A DNA stretch of 44,593 nucleotides from Cyclobacterium sp. (GTDB taxonomy: Bacteria; Bacteroidota; Bacteroidia; Cytophagales; Cyclobacteriaceae): positions 1 through 44,593 of the forward strand of contig NZ_JABURL010000009.1 in NCBI RefSeq assembly GCF_014762705.1. The letters run 5' to 3'. Position numbers and translations under genes: made by a program. Each line of letters opens with the position of its first letter. Position 1 is the stretch's first letter. Of this stretch, positions 36,886 to 44,593 are shown piece by piece. The notes under the pieces are model-generated. The model was not told where the DNA came from and searched no databases. It saw nothing but the letters and a program-made list of their open reading frames with translations.

Positions 36886-38505
36886 TCAGGTGGCCAGCGG
36901 AGGACCAGAGGGCACCATTATTTTTTCTTTTCTTGGGCTGCCTTCCGGTCTTTTGGCAGTAAATTCTGCAGTGAGGTATTCTCCCATAAATACTTCTCCT
37001 TTCAATTGGCTGCCTTCCATTTTGCCGGTAAACATAAAAGTGACTGAATCTCCCGGTTTACGGAAATTGCTGCGCATTTTAACTGTATTTCCTTCGATTG
37101 TTCCATACAGGTCCTGGTCCGCAAAATCACTCATGTGTGTACCGTTCAGCCAGTTCCCATCCTGCTCCAGAATCCACTTGTGGGTGCTTTTACTACTGAA
37201 AAAAGACATTTCCACCTCCCACTTCCCACTAAGATTATCTGCAGGAGCAGCCATAGCGTTATCGGTGGGTTTTCTTTTGGCGGATAGGGTTTTGTGGATT
37301 CTGTCTGCAACTACCCCGGCTTCTCCAGGCTGCATCTGGTTGGGACTTATGGTAATGGATGTCAGCCCGTCCTGATTGCGGCTGCCAACGGCAATCCTGG
37401 GCGCAGTTCTTCCGAAAAGCTCAGCCACTTCCTCACCACTAATATGCAATTGCTCCGGGTCCCAAAGGATCTGAAGCATGGGGGCACGGTTATTCAATCC
37501 ACTGGGCTGGTTGATCTGGTGGGTCACTCCCTTGATTTTTGTGGCCCTGTCAGCAATGCTGTTGAGCCATTCCATCCAGGTATCCCATTCCTTGTCATGG
37601 TCCCGGGTAGTCCAGGCTTCCACTGCTGCCAACATGCCAAGCATTTCCTCTTTACCCACTTTATTATCCCTTCCGGGACCATGGTGCGGAGAACTGGCTT
37701 GCCAGGCGGATAGCATCAGGTCTTTTCTGCCCAGTAGCAATCCGGCACATTGCGGACCGCAAATGGCCTTACCGCCTGAATAAGCCACCATGGTGGCTCC
37801 CCTTTCAAAATGCACACAAGGAATGGTCAGGTTTTCCGCTGCGGCATCCATGAGGATGGGGACATTACTACTTTTTGCGATACGGGCAATGTTTTCCAAG
37901 GATAAGGGCTGACCTGTATCTGCACCCCTGCCGGAAATCAGGTAAATCATTGCCGTTTTAGAGTTGATGGCTTTTTCCAGTTCTTCGGGACTATTAACCT
38001 CCACTATGGTAACGCCAATATTCCTTACAGCATGGTCGTATACATTTCTGGAATGCCTGGGAATGATAACCTCGGTTTTGTCAAATCCGCTGAGGTCCGG
38101 GATTTTTAGTAATTTTTCCGGGTTGCCGCCGGTCACACAAGCAGCAGTGGCATGTTTCATAGCTGCGGCACAACCTGCCGTTATGATACCAAAATCGGCT
38201 TTGGTGATTTCAGCAAGCCTTTCTCCAATGGCAAAGGCCAGTTCATCATATTGGACAAAGTTTTTTGCTGCTGCAGCCATTGCCTGATGTACTTCAGGCC
38301 TTTCAATGGACCCGCCAATAATGGTAAAGGTGCCTCTGCAATTGATGATAGGTTCTACTCCCAATGAACGGTAAATATTTTCATCAAGTGCCAAAGGACC
38401 ACTGGGCTTTTTATTTCTTTGACTTCCCATAATTGGTGACATGCTCATCAGGCTGCCCCCCATGGGTAGGATTGCCAGGTTTTTGATCATTTCTCTTCTG
38501 TCCAT
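36886..38505 (-). CDS. SelA-like PLP-dependent enzyme with Tat-like leader and C-terminal beta domain
   Basis: 539 residues. The catalytic part (about 45-410) belongs to the SelA-like, fold-type I PLP family that also includes D-glucosaminate-6-phosphate ammonia-lyase. LGVEPIINCRGTFTIIGG opens it, TAGCAAAMKHATAACV follows, then PILMDAAAE (Asp220), and SGGKAICGPQ with Lys246 as the expected Schiff-base lysine. Residues 1-27 (MDRREMIKNLAILPMGG...) look like a twin-arginine leader, so a folded, cofactor-loaded enzyme could be exported. Residues about 425-520 form an added beta-rich domain (LSGKWEVEMSFFS ... GSQLKGEVFMGEYLTAEF) of lipocalin-like character. I start at 38505, two codons before RR and 1 base after the preceding stop codon. 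The likely reaction is ammonia elimination from an amino acid or amino sugar acid. Confidence 0.85.
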   Translation of the reverse strand: MDRREMIKNLAILPMGGSLMSMSPIMGSQRNKKPSGPLALDENIYRSLGVEPIINCRGTFTIIGGSIERPEVHQAMAAAAKNFVQYDELAFAIGERLAEITKADFGIITAGCAAAMKHATAACVTGGNPEKLLKIPDLSGFDKTEVIIPRHSRNVYDHAVRNIGVTIVEVNSPEELEKAINSKTAMIYLISGRGADTGQPLSLENIARIAKSSNVPILMDAAAENLTIPCVHFERGATMVAYSGGKAICGPQCAGLLLGRKDLMLSAWQASSPHHGPGRDNKVGKEEMLGMLAAVEAWTTRDHDKEWDTWMEWLNSIADRATKIKGVTHQINQPSGLNNRAPMLQILWDPEQLHISGEEVAELFGRTAPRIAVGSRNQDGLTSITISPNQMQPGEAGVVADRIHKTLSAKRKPTDNAMAAPADNLSGKWEVEMSFFSSKSTHKWILEQDGNWLNGTHMSDFADQDLYGTIEGNTVKMRSNFRKPGDSVTFMFTGKMEGSQLKGEVFMGEYLTAEFTAKRPEGSPRKEKIMVPSGPPLAT

Positions 38506-38506
38506 A

Positions 38507-39730
38507 TCAATAAGTATATTTTTTTGCAGCCAATCCATTCAAGTCATAGACGATTTTCCCGCCTTTCATGGTAAGCTCCGTTTCCAATTTATATTTTCCT
38601 TCAATTTTATTACCTCCTGCATCAATAAAACCAAATTCCCCTTCATGTAATTTCAATAAGGTAAGGTCTGCCACAGCTCCTTCACTAAGGTGGCCCAGGT
38701 CAGTTCGTTTTATGGCTTGCGCAGCCTGCCAGGATGCCCTTTCGATCACATCATTTACTTCCATTCCAATATTAATAAATTTAGACATGACATTCAGCAT
38801 GTTTTTCATTCCGGAGTTCATGCTGAATCGGTGAAGGTCTGTACCGAAGCTGTGTGGGGTTAAACCCTGTCGTACGGCAGGTATGGCCTGACTGAACCAA
38901 AATCCGGCCCCTCCATGTCCCACATCGAATAATATGCCCCTATCATAAGCTGCTCTGACAAAACTGCGTAGCATGCCCTGCTCATCCACAATGGGCATGC
39001 GTTCTTCAATTTCTTCAAAGCTGTGCGTGAGGATATCCCCGGGTCTCATTTTTTCCAATTGTTGGGCCAGGGTGTATTGGGGCAGGTGGCATTCCACCAG
39101 CAAAGGCTTGTTAGCCATCTCAGTCGCCTGGAGTGCATTTTCAAAGGGTGTCCATTCCGGACCAGTATAATGACCGATTTTGATTCCCACCAGAATGTCA
39201 GGATACTGTAGCAGGGTTTCAAAGGCTTTTTCAGGATCCATGTCCAATAGGTTTTCCTGTTCTGGATTTCCGCTCATTCCGGTACCGGCGATATTTAAAA
39301 ATGCCAGTACCCTGGTTTGGGAAGCATCAATGACATTTTTTTTGAAAGTTTCAAAATTTCTCCAGCCGGAGGTTCCGGCATCTACCATGGTAGTAATACC
39401 GGATCGAAAGGAGAAATCATCCGGTGATACGCTGGAAAACCCATCTGCAAAGGTTCTTGCCTGGCTGCCTACGAATAGATGCGTGTGGAGGTCAATCAAT
39501 CCGGGGCTGAGGATCAAGCCAGAGGCATCAATCACTTTTTTTGCATCTTCCGAAGCAATTTGCGGAGCAACCCTGGCAATTTTTCCAGCCAAAACACCTA
39601 CATCCATGCTGTCACGTATGCCATTTTTTGCATCGATCAGATAGGCTCCTTTGATCAATATGTCCAGGTCCTGAGCCCGCAGCTGCAGGCAAAGGCTGAT
39701 TAGAAGAAAAAGAAGCGGCCATCTTTTCAT
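38507..39730 (-). CDS. Secreted amidohydrolase (deacetylase/dihydroorotase-like), copy B
   Basis: A 407-residue metal-dependent amidohydrolase with signal peptide (MKRWPLLFLLISLCLQLRAQ). Metal and catalytic positions: LHTHLF (His82, His84), VGIKIGHY (Lys184, probable carbamylated bridge), VECHLP (His215), ILTHSF (His236) and GTDLHRF (Asp298). This is the pattern of the deacetylase-type amidohydrolase family (COG3964), often a neighbour of SelA-like genes. The start at 39730 gives the signal peptide directly; the frame upstream overlaps the previous gene. It starts 10 bases after copy A and its stop is 1 base from the SelA-like start, so all three are surely one operon. Confidence 0.9.
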   Translation of the reverse strand: MKRWPLLFLLISLCLQLRAQDLDILIKGAYLIDAKNGIRDSMDVGVLAGKIARVAPQIASEDAKKVIDASGLILSPGLIDLHTHLFVGSQARTFADGFSSVSPDDFSFRSGITTMVDAGTSGWRNFETFKKNVIDASQTRVLAFLNIAGTGMSGNPEQENLLDMDPEKAFETLLQYPDILVGIKIGHYTGPEWTPFENALQATEMANKPLLVECHLPQYTLAQQLEKMRPGDILTHSFEEIEERMPIVDEQGMLRSFVRAAYDRGILFDVGHGGAGFWFSQAIPAVRQGLTPHSFGTDLHRFSMNSGMKNMLNVMSKFINIGMEVNDVIERASWQAAQAIKRTDLGHLSEGAVADLTLLKLHEGEFGFIDAGGNKIEGKYKLETELTMKGGKIVYDLNGLAAKKYTY

Positions 39731-39740
39731 GTTGATGTAT

Positions 39741-41024
39741 CTAGCGTTTGCCCAGTTCTGTTTCCCAATAAGGTACACTGAGCCCGTTCAGGTCCCACAC
39801 AATTCTCCCGGCCCTGATGGTAAGTTCCGCTTCGAGTTTTTTATCTCCGTCAATTTTGGTCCTTCGGATATCCTGAAAGCCAAAACTTCCTTCTCTGAGG
39901 CTGAATACTGCAATGTCTGCTTCCGAACCCGGGTCCAGGTTACCCAGGTCTTCCCTGTGAATTACCTGTGCAGGGTTCCAGGTTGCTCTCAGGATGACAT
40001 CCTCCAGGCTGAGTCCCATGTTCATGAATTTGGAAAGTAGATTGGCCATATCCTTAAACCCTCCGTTCATGCTGTCTTTATGTAAGTCCGAACTGATCAC
40101 ATCCGGAAGAAAGCCCTGCTGAATAGCCGGAATTGCTTGTCGAAAGGAAAAGGCGCCACCTCCATGTCCCACATCAAAACGAATTCCTTTCTGCTGCGCC
40201 GGCAAAATAAAGGGTTTAAGCTTCAGGTCTTCATCCACAATCGTTTCCCTGTTATTGGGTCCATAAGAGAAGGTATGGGTAAAAATATCGCCAGGCCTGA
40301 GATGTTCCATAAAAAGCGACTCAATGGAGTTGGGAGGCTGGTGTTCCCCAAAATCCACCATTACGGGGACATTGGCGAGGGTGCCCGCCTCTACAGCCAG
40401 GTCTACCTGCGTAAAATCGCCCCAGTAATGGGCGGATTTTATTCCTACAAGGATTTCAGGAAACAGGCGGGTAATCATATGAGCGGTCATGCTGGGGTTC
40501 ATGTCCATGACATTCTGTTCTTCAAATCTCCCGTACATGCCGGTACCCACAATGTTAAGTAGTGCCAAAATTCTCGTTTGGGAACGGTCTATGGTTTGTT
40601 TTTTGAATTCCCGGAAATTTTTCCAGCCAGAAGATCCTGCATCTACCACGGTAGTGACTCCTGAACGGAAGGTAAAACCATCCGGTGGCAGGCTGGTGAG
40701 GCCATTGGCAATGTATGCCTCCGTATCGGCACCATGAAACACATGCACGTGCATGTCCAATAGACCCGGGGTTACGATAAAACCGCTGAGGTCAATGGTT
40801 TTTTTTGCGCTACTTGACGGAATGTCCTTTTCTACCTTCAGTATTGTTTTGCCGGAAATGGCAATGTCCATGATGCCATTGATTTCGTTTTTTGGGTCCA
40901 GCACCCTGCCTCCTTTTAAAAGCAGGTCAATTTCCTGTGCCTGGGCTGTTAGGGTTGATAACAAAGCAGTACAAATCAAAAGCAATTGCAGGCACAACAA
41001 TTTGGTCAGATGTAAAACAGACAT
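39741..41024 (-). CDS. Secreted amidohydrolase (deacetylase/dihydroorotase-like), copy A
   Basis: A 427-residue paralogue of the next gene, with signal peptide (cut after AQAQ, about residue 30). Metal and catalytic positions are conserved: DMHVHVF (His92, His94), VGIKSAHY (Lys196), FGEHQP (His228), IFTHTF (His250) and SSDLHKD (Asp313). The two copies share long blocks such as GGGAFSFRQAIPA versus GGAGFWFSQAIPA and LVGIK-xx-HY, but differ around the third His. They may therefore act on different substrates. First gene of the amidohydrolase-SelA operon, with the promoter in the divergent gap before the Nramp-like gene. Confidence 0.9.
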   Translation of the reverse strand: MSVLHLTKLLCLQLLLICTALLSTLTAQAQEIDLLLKGGRVLDPKNEINGIMDIAISGKTILKVEKDIPSSSAKKTIDLSGFIVTPGLLDMHVHVFHGADTEAYIANGLTSLPPDGFTFRSGVTTVVDAGSSGWKNFREFKKQTIDRSQTRILALLNIVGTGMYGRFEEQNVMDMNPSMTAHMITRLFPEILVGIKSAHYWGDFTQVDLAVEAGTLANVPVMVDFGEHQPPNSIESLFMEHLRPGDIFTHTFSYGPNNRETIVDEDLKLKPFILPAQQKGIRFDVGHGGGAFSFRQAIPAIQQGFLPDVISSDLHKDSMNGGFKDMANLLSKFMNMGLSLEDVILRATWNPAQVIHREDLGNLDPGSEADIAVFSLREGSFGFQDIRRTKIDGDKKLEAELTIRAGRIVWDLNGLSVPYWETELGKR

Positions 41025-41369
41025 GGGCAGAGATTAATGTGTTTAGGTTAAATTAGCGTAAAGTAAAGCCAAAACCTGCGGATAATCCGCTGCATCTTTT
41101 GAGCTATATCAGCTTTTCAAAAGGCCTCATATAGCCAATTTGATTTTTGTGCCATGACTTATCTCAAAATATAAGGTCATTCAAGTACCGACCAGGCACA
41201 GGTCAAATTAAGCAGGGTTTTCACCGGGTATTTACGGAAATATTGCAAAAAAAATTGTTTTTACAAAGCCCTCTTTTATTAAAAGTCCGGTAAACTACAG
41301 ATTTCCTTTTTATTGAGGAGAAAAATATTCAAATTAACGACTTGCTAAATCATATTCTTCCGTTAAACT
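41025..41369. promoter_or_regulatory. Divergent promoter region, amidohydrolase operon / Nramp-like gene
   Basis: 345 bases without a gene, between two genes facing away from each other, so it must contain both promoters. GCGGATAATCCGC at 41078-41090 is a small palindrome (5-base arms) about 55 bases upstream of the first amidohydrolase and could be a regulator site. A further AT-rich part lies close to the transporter start. No riboswitch-like structure was recognised. Confidence 0.5.
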
Positions 41370-42650
41370 ATGAACAAAGCGAATAAAACTCCGAATACTA
41401 ACTTATTGCAAAAAATATGGCTTTGGATGTTGGGCATCGGTCCGGGGATTTTTTGTATTGGCTATACGATAGGAACCGGAAGTGTAACTTCTATGGCCAA
41501 GGCCGGGAGCGAATTCGGTATGCAGTTGCTTTGGGTGCTGGTGCTGAGTTGCGTTTTTTCTTGGGTGCTAATGGAAGCTTATGGTAGGTATGCCGTTGTT
41601 ACTGGTCAAACTTCCATCTACAGCTTTAAGACTAAATTGAAAGCAGGTAAAATTATTTCTTACCTGATAGTGGGCGGAATCATATTGGCGCAATGGAATT
41701 CCTTGTCGGGTATATTGGGGTTAAGTGCCAATGCCATTTACGAAATGGCAGTATTGTTTTTTCCGGATTTGTCGGGAAACTCCTACTGGCCGGTTCTGGG
41801 AATTGCGGTTGTATTGATTTTGGTGATGTATTCCTTCTTATGGGTTGGTCAATACTCATTTTTTGAAAAAGTGTTGATCGTTTTTGTGACCATTATGGGT
41901 ATTGCCTTTATCATTTCGATGTTTGTGGTACTGCCTGATCCGGCGCGGATGGTTAAAGGGCTTGTCCCCTCCGTGCCAGATGTGCCAGGGGGGAGGTTAT
42001 TGGTGGCAGCTTTTGTAGGAACGACAATGGCAGCCCCAACCTTTGTGGTGCGGCCCCTGCTGATGAAGGGCAAGGGATGGGGGCCTGCCCATACACGGGA
42101 ACAATCAAATGATGCGCTGACCGGCGCAATTTTAATGCTGGTAATTAATCTTTCGATCATGGCGGCGGCAACAGGGGCACTTTATGCAGATGGCAAAACC
42201 ATAGAAAAAGTAATGGACATGGTTTATATCCTGGAGCCGGTGGCCGGCAAATTTGCAGTTGCGCTATTCATGACGGGAGCACTGAGTGCCGGATTATCCT
42301 CTGTTTTCCCAATACTAATGGTGGCCCCGCTACTGGTGGCGGATTATAAAGAAGGGGAGCTAGACATCCGGTCCACCCGTTTTAAGGTTTTGACGGGCGT
42401 GGCTTGTCTGGTCGGTTTGACAGTTCCTGCTTTAGGTGCCAATCCCATATTTGCTCAAATATTGACCCAGGTGGCTGCTGTTTTCGTTTTACCTTTGGTT
42501 ATCGCCTGTATACTATACCTGGTAAATCAAAAAGCGTTGATGGGTGACCACAAGGCGGGGTTCTGGTTGAATATTGGGTTAATTACCGCCTTTATATTTG
42601 CCTGTATCATCTCCTACACAGGGGCTCTGGCCTTAATAGAGTTAGTTTGA
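41370..42650 (+). CDS. Nramp-fold transporter lacking canonical metal-binding motifs
   Basis: A 426-residue inner-membrane protein with about 11-12 hydrophobic segments and the Nramp/SLC11 layout. TM1 begins GIGPGIFCIGYTIGTGS (residues 22-38): the usual Nramp DPGN is replaced by T-I-G-T-G. In TM6 the usual MPH is replaced, as it reads GTTMAAPTFVVRPLL (217-231). The main Mn/Fe ligands are thus missing, so transport of manganese is doubtful; magnesium, another ion or an organic solute are options. It is divergent from the amidohydrolase/SelA operon, hinting that it may carry a substrate or product of that pathway. Its 3' end overlaps the convergent dehydrogenase gene by 9 bases. Confidence 0.82.
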   Translation: MNKANKTPNTNLLQKIWLWMLGIGPGIFCIGYTIGTGSVTSMAKAGSEFGMQLLWVLVLSCVFSWVLMEAYGRYAVVTGQTSIYSFKTKLKAGKIISYLIVGGIILAQWNSLSGILGLSANAIYEMAVLFFPDLSGNSYWPVLGIAVVLILVMYSFLWVGQYSFFEKVLIVFVTIMGIAFIISMFVVLPDPARMVKGLVPSVPDVPGGRLLVAAFVGTTMAAPTFVVRPLLMKGKGWGPAHTREQSNDALTGAILMLVINLSIMAAATGALYADGKTIEKVMDMVYILEPVAGKFAVALFMTGALSAGLSSVFPILMVAPLLVADYKEGELDIRSTRFKVLTGVACLVGLTVPALGANPIFAQILTQVAAVFVLPLVIACILYLVNQKALMGDHKAGFWLNIGLITAFIFACIISYTGALALIELV

Positions 42651-44396
42651 AATTTCAGCCCTGATATTTGCTACATCTTCTTTAGAAACAGCCGAAGCGT
42701 TATTGTCGAAATTCTGCCTTATGAAGGTCAATACTTCTGAAACTTGATCATCGCTTAAAAATTGATGGGCCGGCATTACATTGTCATACCATTCTCCGTT
42801 GACTTCTATTTCTCCCTCCAGGCCTTCCAGTACCAATTGGATCAGCCGTTTTTTGCTTCCTGTAACCCAGTCCGTTTGCCTAAGACCGGGTATCCTTCCT
42901 GTTGCTCCGTTGCCATCTCTTTGGTGACAGGGGGAGCAATAGGTATTGTATACCTTTTTACCTTCAGGAAGTTGACCTTTATCCAGGTTGTCCTCTTCGG
43001 GATGAGGGTTGCGGATATTGGCTACTAATTTTTGTGCATCCATTTTTTCTAGTTCAGCCTTTCCAAATGAAGCCTTTACTCCTGTAAATAAAATTCGCCA
43101 GATTTTGCCTACTCTTGAATCAGAGACATACAATGAACCATCAGGTCCTTGCGCCAGACCCATAGGCCTGAATGCAGCATCATTGGTATTGACAATTAGT
43201 TCTTTTCCCGCAAAACCATTCGCAAAAACTTCCCAATCACCTGCTGCTTGCCCGTTTTGAAAGGGTACAAAGGCGACAAAATAACCTGATTGTGGGTATG
43301 GAGACCGATTGGTAGAACCATGAAAGGCGATAAAAGCGCCGTTTTTATACCGGTCGGGAAATTGATCTCCCGTATAAAATAACAAGTCATTGGGAGCCCA
43401 GTGGCCCGGGAAGCCCATGACCGGATCGTCCATACCAGCACACCGGCCTACCATTTCACCATCCCCTCCGTACTCAGGGGCAAGGACCTTTTTCTTTTTG
43501 ATCTGGTCATAGTAACAATAGGGCCAGCCATAGTCTGCTCCCTGGCTTACTTTGATAAACTCTTCTGAAGGCAAAACAGCACTTTCCCAGGGAGAGAAGG
43601 TTTCAGGGTAAAGCAAATGCAGGTTATCTCTGCCATGCATCACCACATAAATGTGATTGTCTACCGGGTTGTAGTCCATGGCCACAACACTTCGGATCCC
43701 AGTGGCAAACAATTCACCATCTTTCTGGGTCATTCCCATTTTATCCTTAGGAAATTTCCAGACTCCTCCATGTTCGATCAGTTCGGGACAGGGATCCAGT
43801 CCCTGGGATCCGGGAATGCCACCGGGTTTGTTTTCCAAATCCTGGCAGGCGTTTGAGGGACTTCCAAATGGGACATATAAATTCCCCTCCCGATCAAAAG
43901 ATACGGGTTTGGTGATGTGCCAGTGAATACCGTGTTCATGATCATCGGTAAGCACTACTTCCATGGGCGTGTCAGGTATAAGTTGGCCTTGGTTCAGTTT
44001 GTTTCTGTAGACCACCCTCGCAGAACTGTAATACAGGTAGCCATCATGGATTCGCATTCCGTTTGCCAGACTGCCTTCGTCTTCATAATCCCCAAAATAC
44101 CTGATTAAATCTGCTTTACCATCACCAGTGGTATCCCTTAGGGCCACATTGCTGCCCATACCTTCCGCATATCTCAATTTTACATAGATGTCACCATTTT
44201 CGTTGACCGCCATATGCCTGCCCTTACCAATACTATCTATTACTATCAGGGCTCCGAAACCCTCGGGTAAAGAAAGGCCTCCATTTTCCGGATCGGGATG
44301 AGGTAAAGAATCTCTGCTTTCACAGGAATTAAAAAAAATAAATAAAACGGCTGAAAGGACGAAACTGCAGATGGACGGTAAAGAGATGCGATTCAT
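42642..44396 (-). CDS. Sugar-dehydrogenase-like beta-propeller fused to cytochrome c, lipoprotein
   Basis: 584 residues with a lipoprotein leader ending in FFNSC (Cys25). Residues about 40-440 form a beta-propeller of the L-sorbosone/soluble glucose dehydrogenase type: GFGALIVIDSIGKGRHMAVNENGDIYV, HWHITKPVSFDREGNLYVPFG, GIRSVVAMDYNPVDN, GADYGWPYCYYD and GPDGSLYVSDSRVGKIWRI, each quoted only in part of its block. The C-terminal domain (about 465-570) is a class I cytochrome c: YCSPCHQRDGNG (haem at about residue 486-490) and NVMPAHQFLSDDQVSEV with the axial Met. It would oxidise an aldose or alcohol in the periplasm, passing electrons intramolecularly to the haem. PQQ use is plausible but not proven. 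It is convergent with the Nramp-like gene. Confidence 0.87.
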   Translation of the reverse strand: MNRISLPSICSFVLSAVLFIFFNSCESRDSLPHPDPENGGLSLPEGFGALIVIDSIGKGRHMAVNENGDIYVKLRYAEGMGSNVALRDTTGDGKADLIRYFGDYEDEGSLANGMRIHDGYLYYSSARVVYRNKLNQGQLIPDTPMEVVLTDDHEHGIHWHITKPVSFDREGNLYVPFGSPSNACQDLENKPGGIPGSQGLDPCPELIEHGGVWKFPKDKMGMTQKDGELFATGIRSVVAMDYNPVDNHIYVVMHGRDNLHLLYPETFSPWESAVLPSEEFIKVSQGADYGWPYCYYDQIKKKKVLAPEYGGDGEMVGRCAGMDDPVMGFPGHWAPNDLLFYTGDQFPDRYKNGAFIAFHGSTNRSPYPQSGYFVAFVPFQNGQAAGDWEVFANGFAGKELIVNTNDAAFRPMGLAQGPDGSLYVSDSRVGKIWRILFTGVKASFGKAELEKMDAQKLVANIRNPHPEEDNLDKGQLPEGKKVYNTYCSPCHQRDGNGATGRIPGLRQTDWVTGSKKRLIQLVLEGLEGEIEVNGEWYDNVMPAHQFLSDDQVSEVLTFIRQNFDNNASAVSKEDVANIRAEISN

Positions 44397-44593
44397 TGGT
44401 TAATAGTAAATTTTCAATGGTAAATAGCAAAAAGTTTTGATTTTAACAATATATGCTAATGTAAAAATATATAAAAATAAAATATTAAAATGGAATCAAT
44501 AAGTTTTACGAACAAAATGCATTGAATTTAATTATAAATAAACAAAAATATATATGTTGTTTTAATTAATTTATTTCTACAAAATACTTAACA
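44397..44593. other. AT-rich end of window
   Basis: 197 very AT-rich bases upstream of the dehydrogenase start. They should contain its promoter. No gene, repeat or clear consensus is recognisable before the window ends. Confidence 0.5.

Noticed and set aside
36120-42650. Selenocysteine system because of the SelA-like protein
   Set aside because: No selB, selC or selD is nearby, the protein has a Tat-like leader and an extra domain, and it is in an operon with amidohydrolases, so it is not a tRNA-Sec synthase.

Overview
The window looks like chromosomal DNA of a Bacteroidota bacterium, most likely an aerobic member of the Cytophagales (Cyclobacteriaceae-like). This rests on the Bacteroidota-style 5S and 23S ends, the lack of Shine-Dalgarno sequences before most starts, the many Bacteroidota-type lipoproteins, a giant lamin-tail/Ig-like surface protein, a PG1098-type methyltransferase, and secreted enzymes with Tat-like leaders. 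I could not run a database search, so the family placement is inference.

Layout. 1-1150: 3' end of a 23S rRNA gene and a complete 5S gene, closed by a strong terminator. 1200-1660: palindromic intergenic repeats. 1661-5025 (minus): hsp20, then a dctP-dctQ-dctM TRAP transporter operon. 5101-10371 (minus): a roughly 1750-residue surface protein with three lamin-tail domains and about ten Ig-like repeats. 10474-12651 (plus): asd and a directly abutting PG1098-type methyltransferase. 12650-13190: decayed DNA with repeats and a gene remnant. 13192-15055 (plus): a metallophosphoesterase and a Tat-exported TIM-barrel epimerase-like protein. 15052-20120 (minus): a small membrane protein, then the conserved rimP-nusA-infB operon. 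20277-23920 (plus): cysS, an M28 peptidase lipoprotein and galK. 23921-30393: a more AT-rich accessory stretch with a tyrosinase, a c-type haem lipoprotein, an APC permease and a frameshifted CNNM/HlyC-like pseudogene. 30394-33877: sialate O-acetylesterase, PhnW-type aminotransferase and a Cys-cluster protein. 33880-35999 (minus): egtB-egtD for ergothioneine. 36120-41024 (minus): two tandem secreted amidohydrolases, a Tat-leader SelA-like PLP enzyme and a RidA-family lipoprotein. 41370-42650 (plus): a divergent Nramp-fold transporter without the usual metal motifs. 42642-44396 (minus): a lipoprotein sugar-dehydrogenase-like propeller fused to cytochrome c.

The most interesting unit is 36120-42650. 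Every enzyme there carries an export signal, and the order amidohydrolase, amidohydrolase, SelA-like PLP enzyme, RidA suggests an extracytoplasmic pathway: hydrolyse an amide or cyclic amide, eliminate ammonia from the freed amine, and clear the enamine/imine. The divergent Nramp-like carrier may import the product. A second candidate module is the tyrosinase and haem-lipoprotein pair at 24638-28205. The rest of the window is mostly housekeeping.
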